Assembly (NCBI GenBank): GCA_902493345.1
Contig: CABUPM010000037.1
Coordinates: 1-20,677 of the forward strand
Origin: an uncultured Eubacteriales bacterium
GTDB lineage: Bacteria > Bacillota > Clostridia > Lachnospirales > Bianqueaceae
Reading direction: 5' to 3'
Length of the DNA stretch: 20,677 nucleotides
Below, one piece after another: positions 1 through 7,253 of the stretch. The translations under genes were made by a program, and so were the position numbers. The stretch's first letter is position 1, and each line of letters starts with the position of its first letter. The notes under the pieces were generated by a model that searched no databases, was not told the DNA's origin, and worked only from the letters and a program-made list of their open reading frames with translations.

Positions 1-200
1 GAGAAGTCACGGCGTACCTATCTTCGGGCTATCATCAGAAATAATGTCCCAAGTGCCTGTATATTCAATTTTCAAGGACCACGAAGTGGCTTCCGACCGA
101 AGTCAGGAAAGAACCCCTTCACTTACTCTGAATAAGGAAGCGATTTTTGAGGGTGTTTTTCAAAAAAAGTTGAAAATTATTTCTGTAACCCATTGAAAAC

Positions 201-233
201 AAAAAAGCCGCCTTTCCGAAAGCGGAAAAGCGG
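201..233 (-). terminator. rho-independent terminator behind the 59-residue gene
   Basis: Read on the minus strand this is an 11-bp stem (CCGCTTTTCCG pairing with CGGAAAGGCGG, one G-T pair), a CTTT loop and then a run of six T. It is the second of two tandem terminators behind the small gene at 310-489. Confidence 0.75.
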
Positions 234-260
234 TGATAAGAGGCGCTAAGACTAAATAAC

Positions 261-296
261 AAAAAAGCCGCTTACTCTGATTAGGAGATAAGCGAC
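261..296 (-). terminator. first of two tandem terminators behind the 59-residue gene
   Basis: On the minus strand GTCGCTTA pairs with TAAGCGGC, with further pairing of CTCC/AGAG inside, followed by six T. It begins 13 bases after the stop codon of the gene at 310-489. Confidence 0.65.
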
Positions 297-309
297 TCAA
301 TCAAATTTA

Positions 310-489
310 TTAGATGTAGGCGACCTTGAGTTTCTTTCTCTTTGCAGTGGTCAACTTCACCAGCACGTCATCTACGGCATCAGTATATTTGCCTTTGGCG
401 GCAAGGGCAGTTTTCAGATCAACAAGCGATTTAATTACATCCAACCGTTCCTGCTCGGTTAGATAGATGTGATATTTCTGTTTTCTCAT
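310..489 (-). CDS. small hypothetical protein, likely element passenger
   Basis: A 59-residue basic protein starting MRKQKYHIYLTEQE and ending in a lysine-rich tail (KRKKLKVAYI). I chose the ATG at 487-489 because AGGAGG lies 8 bases upstream; a longer reading to 540 has no such site. It has no membrane segment and no motif that I can tie to a function. From memory, similar short proteins with the pattern HIYLT-x-(E/D)-E and YTDAVDD occur repeatedly in integrative elements of gut Clostridia, but the function is not known to me. Two tandem terminators follow it, so it looks like an independent short transcript or the last gene of one. It could be a regulator of an element; I see no helix-turn-helix that would prove it. 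Confidence 0.7.
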   Translation of the reverse strand: MRKQKYHIYLTEQERLDVIKSLVDLKTALAAKGKYTDAVDDVLVKLTTAKRKKLKVAYI

Positions 490-566
490 TGTCCGACACC
501 TCCTGACGCTTTCATTATACTCAGAGAGTTGCCGAGGCACAAAGATGCGATTATATTGTAGATAGA

Positions 567-609
567 AAGCAATAAGGCTCCGACCTTGTGAGTCAGAGCC
601 TTATTGCTT
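567..609. terminator. 14-bp hairpin, likely bidirectional terminator
   Basis: AAGCAATAAGGCTC (567-580) pairs perfectly with GAGCCTTATTGCTT (596-609), and GAC/GTC pair again inside the loop. It lies between the small gene at 310-489 and the end of the GH127 gene, so it could end transcription arriving from the GH127 side. The T-tracts on either side are weak, so a structural or recombination role cannot be excluded. Confidence 0.5.
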
Positions 610-618
610 ACCTTTGCG

Positions 619-668
619 AATGCCACTTTCAGTATTTTGAAATTACCGCCTTATAGGGCTGTGGCATT
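619..668. repeat. 8-bp inverted repeat near the element/host junction
   Basis: AATGCCAC (619-626) is mirrored by GTGGCATT (661-668), 34 bases apart and 28 bases beyond the GH127 stop codon. The repeat is perfect but short, and could be a recombinase-binding arm or chance. No matching site can be seen because the other end of the presumed element is outside the window. Confidence 0.35.
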
Positions 669-695
669 AGAGGCAGTCACTGTTTTATCTTTCCA

Positions 696-2585
696 TCATT
701 CTCTGATCCACACCATCATCTCTCCGGCTTCCCGGTTGGCCCATGCGTAATACGGGATCCATACGAGCTCTTCGGTCTCATATTCCGCTTCCCGCAGGCT
801 CTGATAGAGTGCATCTCCTGTCCAATTCTTCTGTACCAGCGCCTCTCCGCGGATTGTAACGATCCCGCCCAAGGTCTCCGGTTCATACTGCGCATGGTAT
901 TCTGCCTTCGGCATAAGGCGTACCCGATGAAGGTCCCGTCCGTTATCGGCCTCTTCCAGGCAATATACCACCGGTCCCCGCATAAGAACGGCCTTGCCCA
1001 TATTCTCACGAACCCTGGGGTTGGCCCGTACCAGCTGTACCGGCATAGCGAGATTCAGCTCTACCGTATCGCCCTCATTCCAGGTCCGCTCTATATAATA
1101 GTATCCGTCACGAAGTTCTCCCGCCTGGGAAACCTGATAATCCATACACCAGCCAGGGATCCGAAGCGCCAGCGTAAAATGCCGGTCGGCCATCGGAGTA
1201 ACACGGATCTCTACCTTGCCGTCCCATGGATACCGGGTCGTAACCTCCAGCTTCGCATTCTCTGTCTGAACGCTGCTTCCGGCATACAGATGCACATATA
1301 CGGTTTTTTCGTTTTCCCCATACATATAATCCGGCAGCGATCCGATCAGCCGTGCCAGATTCGGCGGACAGCAGGCGGTTCCAAACCACTTTTGCCGCTC
1401 CACCCGGACATGGCGTTTGTTCTCGTCTGCCGCACTTGCCTCCGGCAGTACCTCCAATGGATTGACATAGAAAAATCTTGTTCCGTCCAGCGTCATGCCG
1501 CTGATCACGCCATTGTACAACGCCCTCTCCATTACGTCCCCATATTCTCCCCTGGGAGACGCAAGGAGCATTCTCTTCGCCAGGAATACAAGGCCTACAG
1601 CCGCGCAGGTCTCTCCATACATGGTATCATTCGGCAGATCATAATCGTATGTAAAGGCTTCGCCAAAATGAGAGGAACCGATGGATCCGGTCACATACAT
1701 CCGCCGTCTCGTCAGGTTTTCCCAGATCGTCCGCAGGGCCTCCGCCAGTTCCGTGTCGCCGCTCACCCTCGCCGCATCCGCCATGCCGGAGTACAGATAC
1801 ACTGCTCGGACGGCATGTCCAACCGCCTCTGTCTGCTTCCGCACTGGCTGATGCGTCTGGTTATAGCGATTCTTCATAAGAAAGCTTTCCCATTTCTTGA
1901 CAACACCATGCTGCTCGCTCTCAAAAAATAAAGGACTCTGCCCGCGCTGATCGATAAAATACCGCGCCAACCGGCAGTACTTCTCCTCTCCGGTTGCCTC
2001 ATAGAGCTTCATCAGTGCCAGCTCGATCTCTTCGTGTCCCGGATATCCATGCAGCTTGCCTTCTTCCGGGCCAAATACGGTATCGATATGATCCGCGTAA
2101 CGGATCATCGCATCCAGCAGCTTCCGCTTGCCCGTCGCCCGCCAGTAAGCCACCGCCGCCTCGATCATATGTCCGGCACAGTATAGCTCATGGTTATCCC
2201 GCAAGTTGGTCCAACGCTGCTCCAATCCATTAATGATATAATAGGTATTCAGATAGCCGTCCGGCTGCTGCGCGCTTACAACCAGGTCAATCGCGCCATC
2301 CGCCGTCTTCTCCAGCTCCGGATCCGGATGGCGGATCAAGGAATACGCTACCGCTTCCAGCCATTTGGCTACATCGCTGTCCTGAAATACTTTCCCGCCG
2401 AATTCTCCTTTTTCCAGACCGGCCGCGATACAAAAGTTCCGGATACAATAGCTGGGCGCCGCGCCCTCGACACGATCGTTGAGTGCTTCCCACTGATACG
2501 GAATCAGCTTGGTCCGTACGATCTCCGCCATTTTGCCCCAAAAATCATCTTCCAGGCAAACCTGTTCCATCGCTATACTGCGCAT
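696..2585 (-). CDS. GH127 beta-L-arabinofuranosidase
   Basis: A full-length (629-residue) member of glycoside hydrolase family 127 (formerly DUF1680), which releases beta-L-arabinofuranose from arabino-oligosaccharides. Compared with Bifidobacterium longum HypBA1, the active-site residues are present with constant spacing: E309 (acid/base, HypBA1 E322), E325 and C327 in GETC (zinc ligands E338, C340), and C405-C406 in GTACCPPN (nucleophile C417 and ligand C418). An (alpha/alpha)6 barrel takes the first two thirds, followed by beta domains. No signal peptide is present, so it is cytoplasmic. I start at the third possible Met because AGGAGG sits 8 bases before it; an ATG two codons earlier is only 2 bases from that site. 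It is the last gene of a unit with GH28 and an HD protein, 30 bases behind GH28, and should act on imported oligosaccharides. Confidence 0.93.
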   Translation of the reverse strand: MRSIAMEQVCLEDDFWGKMAEIVRTKLIPYQWEALNDRVEGAAPSYCIRNFCIAAGLEKGEFGGKVFQDSDVAKWLEAVAYSLIRHPDPELEKTADGAIDLVVSAQQPDGYLNTYYIINGLEQRWTNLRDNHELYCAGHMIEAAVAYWRATGKRKLLDAMIRYADHIDTVFGPEEGKLHGYPGHEEIELALMKLYEATGEEKYCRLARYFIDQRGQSPLFFESEQHGVVKKWESFLMKNRYNQTHQPVRKQTEAVGHAVRAVYLYSGMADAARVSGDTELAEALRTIWENLTRRRMYVTGSIGSSHFGEAFTYDYDLPNDTMYGETCAAVGLVFLAKRMLLASPRGEYGDVMERALYNGVISGMTLDGTRFFYVNPLEVLPEASAADENKRHVRVERQKWFGTACCPPNLARLIGSLPDYMYGENEKTVYVHLYAGSSVQTENAKLEVTTRYPWDGKVEIRVTPMADRHFTLALRIPGWCMDYQVSQAGELRDGYYYIERTWNEGDTVELNLAMPVQLVRANPRVRENMGKAVLMRGPVVYCLEEADNGRDLHRVRLMPKAEYHAQYEPETLGGIVTIRGEALVQKNWTGDALYQSLREAEYETEELVWIPYYAWANREAGEMMVWIRE

Positions 2586-2615
2586 TTTCATCCCCTCCTT
2601 CAGGGTTTTATATGC

Positions 2616-4031
2616 TTAAAATTCTAACGCGTCGCCGCCTTGGAATACAGCATTGTCATAGTGCATCTTCTGCTCCGGGCGGCTCTCATTGCTAATTGTC
2701 ACATTCTTAAAACGGATTCCCTCTGCGTACTTGCAGAAAAATCCCTTTTTCGCGCTTAGATCCACATTCTCCAATGTAATGTCATGAATCGGCAGCATCT
2801 TCAGTCCGTCTACCTGCAGGGCCCGGCCGGCTCCGCGGCAAACAGTATTGCGGATAGTAACATCCTTGAACTCCGGAACGTCCTCGGTCGGCGGGTCATT
2901 CTTATCAAATGCGTCACCGTATCCCATTGTAAAGATGATGGCTTCGTTCTCAATATTGATCATATTGATGCCGTCCAGCACAATGTCTTCTACCACGCCG
3001 CCGCGGCCGAGTGTACTCTTGAACCGGATGCCGACATCCGTCCCGATAAACAGACAGTTGCTGACATGAATGTGACGGACGCCGCGGGACATCTCACTGC
3101 CTACCACAAATCCGCCATGCCCATGATATACCACGCAATCCCGGATCGTTACATACTCCGTCGGGATCTGAATCTTACGGGCCGGCGCGTTCTTTCCCGC
3201 CTTCATGCAGATCGCGTCGTCGCCGACATCAAAGCTTGTTCCCTCGATATTGACAAAACGGCAGGATTCCAGATCCAGTCCGTCACCGTTCTGCGCATAC
3301 CACGGGTTCCGGATGTTGGCGTTCTTGATCGTCACATGCTCACAGAAAAGCGGATGCAGGTTCCAAGCCGGGGAATTCTGCAGAGTGATGTCCTCAATCC
3401 GCACACGCTTGCACCGCACCAGATTCACCATGACCGGACGATGATAATCAAAATACTTCTGCGCCTGCTCCTTCCAATCCTCGGCCTTAGGATCCACATT
3501 GGGCACCTTATGCCCCAGATAACTGCCTTCCGACGGGAACCAGTGCGGGCCGTCATTACCGTCCGCGACCACACCGCCGCTCTTCACCAGCTTTTCCCAC
3601 TGCTTGGCAGTCATTTTCATGGATTTGACCATTCTCCACAGCTGTCCATTGCCGTCAATTACACCCTGTCCGGTGATCGCAATATCGGTCTGCTCAAAAG
3701 CATGAAGCGGCGATGTCGCGCGGATTCTCGTCTCTCCCTCATAGTTGCTGCGCAGCAGAGGATACTCCTCGTCATGCTTATGGAACAGAATCAATCCGCC
3801 TTTCTCCACATGCAGCTCTACATGGCTCAGCAGCTCAATGGGTCCGGTCAGCCAGATACCCGCAGGCACTACAACACGGCCGCCGCCTGCCTCATGCGCC
3901 GCGTGAATCGCTGCGCGGAAGGCCTGTGTATTGGATACCTCGCCGCCCGGGACAGCACCGTACTCTTCGATTTTGTACTCTCGATCCGGTATAACCGGAA
4001 GCTCTACCTTCGGAAATTCTGTCTGCTTCAT
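2616..4031 (-). CDS. GH28 polygalacturonase-type glycoside hydrolase
   Basis: A 471-residue right-handed beta-helix enzyme of glycoside hydrolase family 28. Residues 20-65 show the pectate-lyase-3-like entry (EYGAVPGGEVSNTQAF, VVVPAGIWLTGPI). The family signatures follow in order: NGDGLD (248-253), GDD (270-272), GHGG with H305, and RFK (336-338), which supply the catalytic aspartates, the histidine and the substrate-binding Arg/Lys. The family cleaves alpha-1,4-galacturonan or related pectic chains; exo- versus endo-action or rhamnogalacturonan specificity cannot be read here. No signal peptide is present, pointing to cytoplasmic processing of imported pieces. AGGAGG lies 8 bases before the ATG. 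It sits 18 bases behind the HD-domain gene and just ahead of GH127, consistent with one pectin or arabinan transcript. Confidence 0.92.
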   Translation of the reverse strand: MKQTEFPKVELPVIPDREYKIEEYGAVPGGEVSNTQAFRAAIHAAHEAGGGRVVVPAGIWLTGPIELLSHVELHVEKGGLILFHKHDEEYPLLRSNYEGETRIRATSPLHAFEQTDIAITGQGVIDGNGQLWRMVKSMKMTAKQWEKLVKSGGVVADGNDGPHWFPSEGSYLGHKVPNVDPKAEDWKEQAQKYFDYHRPVMVNLVRCKRVRIEDITLQNSPAWNLHPLFCEHVTIKNANIRNPWYAQNGDGLDLESCRFVNIEGTSFDVGDDAICMKAGKNAPARKIQIPTEYVTIRDCVVYHGHGGFVVGSEMSRGVRHIHVSNCLFIGTDVGIRFKSTLGRGGVVEDIVLDGINMINIENEAIIFTMGYGDAFDKNDPPTEDVPEFKDVTIRNTVCRGAGRALQVDGLKMLPIHDITLENVDLSAKKGFFCKYAEGIRFKNVTISNESRPEQKMHYDNAVFQGGDALEF

Positions 4032-4049
4032 TGTACATTCCTCCTGAAT

Positions 4050-4541
4050 TTACTTTTTTAAGAACATGGTGTCGAGCAGTTCCTTGCCTGTGCGTGTACG
4101 GAAGATCTTCTCCCGCACGTTGACAATCTCGCTCTGCTGCATATCTCCCTCATAGATGTTAACCAGGAAGTCTGCTTCCACCAAAATCTGATAGTCCATT
4201 CCCTCTATATCGTGATATGTATGATGGTGTCCTACCAGATAAGAGACTCGCTCGATCATGGCGGCTGGATAATGCAGTTCCTCCAGCATGGCCTCCGCCT
4301 CTGCCGGTCCTTCGATCTCCTGGTACTTGCCGGAGCTGCTGCCGTATTTTTTCAGGCTGGGCTTGATCCCGATATCATGCACGATCGCCGCCGTCTCCAA
4401 CACCTGCTGTACCGGCGCCGGAATCCGTTCTCTGCGGCCAATCAACTGGCTGAAAGCATACACCTTGAGAAAATGCTGAATCCTTTTGGGCGTGCCTTCT
4501 TCATACCGGCACATCGCCATGATTAATTCTTCATTACTCAT
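4050..4541 (-). CDS. HD-domain metal-dependent phosphohydrolase
   Basis: A 163-residue HD-superfamily protein. The ligand pattern is complete: H23 (RIQHFLKVYAF), H55-D56 (AAIVHDIG), H105-H106-H107 (LVGHHHTYHD) and D124 (EADFLVN). Family members hydrolyse phosphomonoesters or nucleotides, and the real substrate of this one is unknown. It is the first gene of a minus-strand unit with GH28 and GH127. Its linkage to sugar enzymes may simply be co-transcription, because similar small HD proteins occur in many contexts. GGGAGG is 9 bases before the ATG, and a likely promoter with a TATACT -10 lies upstream (4575-4580). Confidence 0.85.
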   Translation of the reverse strand: MSNEELIMAMCRYEEGTPKRIQHFLKVYAFSQLIGRRERIPAPVQQVLETAAIVHDIGIKPSLKKYGSSSGKYQEIEGPAEAEAMLEELHYPAAMIERVSYLVGHHHTYHDIEGMDYQILVEADFLVNIYEGDMQQSEIVNVREKIFRTRTGKELLDTMFLKK

Positions 4542-4574
4542 CTATCCATACCTCCCATCGTCTCTGATACGTCC

Positions 4575-4603
4575 AGTATAACATACTTCCGGCTATTTGA
4601 CTA
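4575..4603 (-). promoter_or_regulatory. probable promoter of the HD-GH28-GH127 unit
   Basis: On the minus strand, -35 TAGTCA (4 of 6 to consensus), a 17-base spacer and -10 TATACT lie about 34 bases ahead of the HD gene start. No catabolite-repression (cre) box or sugar-regulator palindrome is obvious in the divergent region 4542-4783. Confidence 0.45.
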
Positions 4604-4690
4604 CCAATATTTGTTGCGGATAAGAACCCTTCATTCTTTGCCAACTTATTCTCAATACAACTTTTCTTGCTGTCATGCACTTTCTATCCA

Positions 4691-4719
4691 TTGACATTTC
4701 TCCATCGTTTCGCTATAAT
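4691..4719 (+). promoter_or_regulatory. consensus sigma-A promoter of the Gfo/Idh/MocA gene
   Basis: TTGACA (4691-4696), exactly 17 bases, then TATAAT (4714-4719): both hexamers match the consensus perfectly. The start codon at 4784 lies about 58 bases beyond the expected transcript start, with AGAAGGAG at 4765-4772. Confidence 0.88.
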
Positions 4720-4783
4720 ATAACCATATTATGGCACAGCATTTGTGCAAATTATTATTTTTTCAGAAGGAGTGTAGAGCAAT

Positions 4784-6073
4784 ATGGCAAAAACACGTTA
4801 TGCCCAGGTTGGTACCGGTGGCCGTGCAAGAATGTATTATGAAGCAATCACCACCACCTATAAGGATACTTCCGAGCTGGTTGGTTTCTGTGATCTGAGC
4901 CAGGCCCGTATGGACTATACCAATAAGGTAATCCAGGAGGATTATGGCTATCATGCTGTTCCTACTTACAATTATACTGAGTTCGATAAGATGATCGAGG
5001 AGACCAAGCCGGACGTAGTTATCGTAACCTCTATCGACCGTACTCATCATCAGTACATCATCCGCGCTATGGAGCTGGGCTGCGATGTTATCACCGAGAA
5101 GCCCATGACCATCGACGAGAAGAAGGCTCAGGCGATTATCGATACCCAGAAGCGTACCGGTCGTCATCTGCGTGTTACCTTCAACTATCGTTATTCTCCC
5201 ACCAACACCAAGATTCGTGAGCTGATCATGAACGACACCATCGGCGAGGTATTCTCCGTTCACTTCGAGTGGCTGCTGAACACCAAGCACGGCGCTGACT
5301 ACTATCGTCGTTGGCACCGCAATAAGACCAACAGCGGCGGTCTGCTGGTTCATAAGTCCACCCACCATTTTGACCTGGTTAACTTCTGGCTGGGAACCTC
5401 TCCTGAGACTGTTTTCGCTTTTGGTAAGCGTAACTTCTACGGCAAGGAGAACGCAGAGCGCCGCGGCGTTCGTGAGTTCTACTATCGCTGCTATGGCAGT
5501 GAGGCTGCCAAGAACGATCCGTTCGCAATCGATCTGAAGGATGGCGGCCGTATGGAGGGTCTGTACCTGAATGCTGAGGCAGACAGCGGTTACCTGCGTG
5601 ACCGCAGCGTATTCGGCGATGATATCAGCATCGAGGATACGATGAGTGTTCTGGTTGAGTACAAGAGCGGCGCTCAGATGTCCTATTCTCTGAATTCCTA
5701 CTGCCCGTGGGAAGGCTTCGTTGTAACCTTTACCGGTTCCAAGGGCCGTATCGAGTATCAGCAGGTTGAGCAGTCTTATATCAACGCTGGCGGCGACCGC
5801 AATAAAGAGGGCGCGCTGAAGTCCGCTACCATCCGTGTTTGCCCGATGTGGGGCGTTCCTTACGAGGTAGATGTTGAGCGCGGAGTCGGCGGCCATGGCG
5901 GCGGCGACAACGTAATGCTTGAGGATATCTTCGGAGCCAATCCTCCGGAAGATCCGTTCAAGAGAGCAGCAGGCTATGTAGATGGCGCTATGTCCATCCT
6001 GACCGGTGTTGCGGCAAACAAGTCCATCGCTTCCGGTATGCCTGTTAAGATTCGCGATCTGGTACAGTTCTAA
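4784..6073 (+). CDS. Gfo/Idh/MocA family NAD(P)-dependent oxidoreductase
   Basis: A 429-residue sugar or polyol dehydrogenase of the Gfo/Idh/MocA superfamily. The N-terminal Rossmann fold has the nucleotide loop VGTGGRA (9-15); the family EKP motif is at 105-107; and the catalytic region GGLLVHKSTHHFDLVNFWLG (185-204) supplies the conserved His/Asp pair (H195, D197). The C-terminal domain is longer than in typical members of about 350 residues. The substrate cannot be read from sequence; divergence from pectin/arabinan enzymes suggests a plant-derived sugar or uronate, which is inference. Codon use differs from neighbours: Lys is almost always AAG, Glu is mostly GAG and Arg is mostly CGT/CGC. 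Together with a perfect promoter this suggests high expression. It ends at a bidirectional terminator. Confidence 0.9.
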   Translation: MAKTRYAQVGTGGRARMYYEAITTTYKDTSELVGFCDLSQARMDYTNKVIQEDYGYHAVPTYNYTEFDKMIEETKPDVVIVTSIDRTHHQYIIRAMELGCDVITEKPMTIDEKKAQAIIDTQKRTGRHLRVTFNYRYSPTNTKIRELIMNDTIGEVFSVHFEWLLNTKHGADYYRRWHRNKTNSGGLLVHKSTHHFDLVNFWLGTSPETVFAFGKRNFYGKENAERRGVREFYYRCYGSEAAKNDPFAIDLKDGGRMEGLYLNAEADSGYLRDRSVFGDDISIEDTMSVLVEYKSGAQMSYSLNSYCPWEGFVVTFTGSKGRIEYQQVEQSYINAGGDRNKEGALKSATIRVCPMWGVPYEVDVERGVGGHGGGDNVMLEDIFGANPPEDPFKRAAGYVDGAMSILTGVAANKSIASGMPVKIRDLVQF

Positions 6074-6122
6074 ACGATATCGTACAGGGAATATGAGGGT
6101 CACACATATTATACTATAAAAC

Positions 6123-6151
6123 AAGCGGTACAGCCGATGGCTGTACCGCTT
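6123..6151. terminator. bidirectional terminator between convergent genes
   Basis: AAGCGGTACAGCC (6123-6135) pairs perfectly with GGCTGTACCGCTT (6139-6151). Plus-strand reading gives TTTATATT after the stem, and minus-strand reading gives TTGTTTTATAG. It closes both the oxidoreductase gene (ends 6073) and the DUF3021 gene (ends 6162). Confidence 0.85.
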
Positions 6152-6161
6152 TATATTGCAC

Positions 6162-6629
6162 TCACTTCTGCTGTCCTTGGGCCTGATACAATTTCTCGTT
6201 CATTTTTTTTACATTATATTTCCCTATCGCGAACTGTATTGCCCATATCATCGCAAAAATCAAAATAAAAATTCCAAAATAACTCAAGAATCCAACAACA
6301 CTGTGTTCCATCCAATACGCAAGATAAGCGATCGGCAGCATGAGCAGAGAGGCAATCGCAAAATAAATGCCCGTCTGCTTTACAAGACTCCAGTGATCGA
6401 TTTCCCATATTACTGAGCTTGCCGCGAATCCTGCGCCTAATATTCCACTGAAAACGCTCTGTACAATGACAGCCCGGATCTCACTCCCCATCATCGATAT
6501 CAGTTCCGGTACGCATGGCGAATAATATCCGTTTGCCAAGCCCAGAGAGATAAAGATCGTAATCAAATAGCCGATCGTAATTCCAATCGGAATTCCCAGA
6601 ATACCGCGCAGTATGATTTTCTTTTTCAT
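6162..6629 (-). CDS. DUF3021 membrane protein, partner of LytTR
   Basis: A 155-residue integral membrane protein with about four hydrophobic segments: 6-30 (GILGIPIGITIGYLITIFIS), a segment near 52-75, one near 88-107 and one near 112-135. A charged cytoplasmic tail follows. Size, layout and position directly behind a LytTR gene match DUF3021. In described LytTR regulatory systems (for example HdrRM and BrsRM of Streptococcus mutans) a membrane protein holds the DNA-binding partner in check, and a similar role here is inference. I chose the ATG at 6627-6629, with AGGTGA just upstream, over a GTG three codons earlier. It begins 10 bases behind the LytTR stop, and the pair is surely co-transcribed. 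Confidence 0.82.
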   Translation of the reverse strand: MKKKIILRGILGIPIGITIGYLITIFISLGLANGYYSPCVPELISMMGSEIRAVIVQSVFSGILGAGFAASSVIWEIDHWSLVKQTGIYFAIASLLMLPIAYLAYWMEHSVVGFLSYFGIFILIFAMIWAIQFAIGKYNVKKMNEKLYQAQGQQK

Positions 6630-6639
6630 AGCATTCACC

Positions 6640-7080
6640 TCATATTCCTAATATTTTTTTGAGCTTCGACACATACCTTCTGGATACATAGGTTATGGCG
6701 TCATTGATTAACTGAACACATATTGTTCCTGTAAAGCTTAGATCAAAATGATCGACCTTTTTCAGATTGATAATTTCCGAGTTGGATATACGAACGAATT
6801 GGTTCGCCGGGAGCCGTTTTTCCAATTCATACAGGCGAAGCCGCAGGACATACTCCCCTTGCTGTGTCACCGCAAAAACCTTTCCGGTGTTTGCGTACAT
6901 CTGAATCAGATCGTTCTCTTCCAATATCTCAATCATCTCTCCTTTATAACCAAGGAGGAGCGGCGGCGGCTCTTCCGAAAGCTTTTTTACAGCGCTGCTT
7001 ACCTCCTCTGTCATAGACGCCGTCAGGATGATCGCTTTCGGATCTGTATAAGAACCGTCTAGCTTAATCTCGACTTGCAT
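6640..7080 (-). CDS. stand-alone LytTR DNA-binding regulator
   Basis: A 146-residue protein with a LytTR domain in the last two thirds (about 45-146). This includes YKGEMIEILEENDLIQMYA, the FVRISNSEIINLKKV signature (95-109) and the ending YVSRRYVSKLKKIL. There is no receiver domain, so it is not a classic two-component response regulator. LytTR proteins bind pairs of 9-bp direct repeats about two helical turns apart; repeats with that spacing occur in the shared upstream region. I chose the ATG at 7078-7080 (MQVEIKLD), 8 bases from a GGAAGG site; an ATG two codons earlier is also possible. It probably controls itself, its DUF3021 partner and possibly the divergent acetyltransferase (inference). 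Confidence 0.88.
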   Translation of the reverse strand: MQVEIKLDGSYTDPKAIILTASMTEEVSSAVKKLSEEPPPLLLGYKGEMIEILEENDLIQMYANTGKVFAVTQQGEYVLRLRLYELEKRLPANQFVRISNSEIINLKKVDHFDLSFTGTICVQLINDAITYVSRRYVSKLKKILGI

Positions 7081-7106
7081 GATCATCACCTTCCTTTTAC
7101 AATGTC

Positions 7107-7135
7107 ATTATAAATAAAACCGACGATCGCTGCAA
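7107..7135 (-). promoter_or_regulatory. probable promoter of the LytTR-DUF3021 pair
   Basis: On the minus strand, -35 TTGCAG, a 17-base spacer and a perfect -10 TATAAT lie 27 bases ahead of the start codon. The weak -35 lies between the arms of an inverted repeat, as expected for a regulated promoter. Confidence 0.55.
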
Positions 7136-7155
7136 CGGGTTTGCGATAGTCGGTT
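7118..7155. repeat. 13-bp inverted repeat over the LytTR promoter
   Basis: AACCGACGATCGC (7118-7130) is mirrored by GCGATAGTCGGTT (7143-7155) with one mismatch and a 12-base centre. One arm lies in the spacer of the LytTR promoter and the other just upstream of its -35, so an operator is the likeliest reading. On the minus strand it is followed by TTTTATTTAT, so an attenuator-like terminator before the start site is the alternative. Confidence 0.5.
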
Positions 7156-7178
7156 GATTTTGCACCATAACTGGTTGA
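7152..7178 (+). promoter_or_regulatory. candidate LytTR direct-repeat site
   Basis: GGTTGA occurs at 7152-7157 and again at 7173-7178, a 21-bp period. This is the spacing typical of LytTR binding pairs (9-bp repeats, 12-13-bp gap). The second copy overlaps the -35 of the divergent acetyltransferase promoter. The match is to spacing and core only. Confidence 0.35.
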
Positions 7179-7203
7179 CAATGTCTCCGGAAAAGAGTAT
7201 GCT
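7175..7203 (+). promoter_or_regulatory. promoter of the RimJ/RimL-type acetyltransferase
   Basis: TTGACA (7175-7180), a 17-base spacer and TATGCT (7198-7203) precede the gene at 7254. The -35 overlaps a candidate LytTR repeat. Confidence 0.65.
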
Positions 7204-7253
7204 ATGCCTACTTATCAGAGGATTTGCAATTATAAATAACGAGGTAATAAAGT

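Larger units (their letters stand above)
1..690. mobile_element. probable edge of an integrated element
   Basis: This stretch is A+T-richer than the genes that follow, holds only one tiny gene (310-489) and is crowded with hairpins and short repeats. The 10-mer AAAAAAGCCG occurs at 201 and 261, and CTTACTCTGA at 122 and 271. Positions 1-309 carry no gene I can support: there are two small hairpins near 79-103 (CCAC-N3-GTGG and CTTC-N5-GAAG) and two terminators. The host GH127 gene ends at 696 with no terminator of its own before the hairpins. No integrase, relaxase or target duplication is visible, so calling it an element edge is inference from composition and from the resemblance of the small gene to passenger genes of clostridial conjugative elements, as I remember them. 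Confidence 0.33.

Noticed and set aside
1..135. Frame open from the window edge to a TAA at 133-135 on the plus strand
   Set aside because: Only 44 codons, no recognisable motif, and it runs through small hairpins in a stretch that looks non-coding; it could be a gene end but nothing supports it.
2784..4061. 425-codon plus-strand frame across the GH28 gene
   Set aside because: Antisense shadow of a gene with complete family motifs; the translation has no domain and no ribosome site.
4763..6124. 453-codon open frame on the minus strand opposite the Gfo/Idh/MocA gene
   Set aside because: It mirrors the whole of a well-supported gene, has no ribosome site and no recognisable domain, and results from the biased codon use of the real gene.
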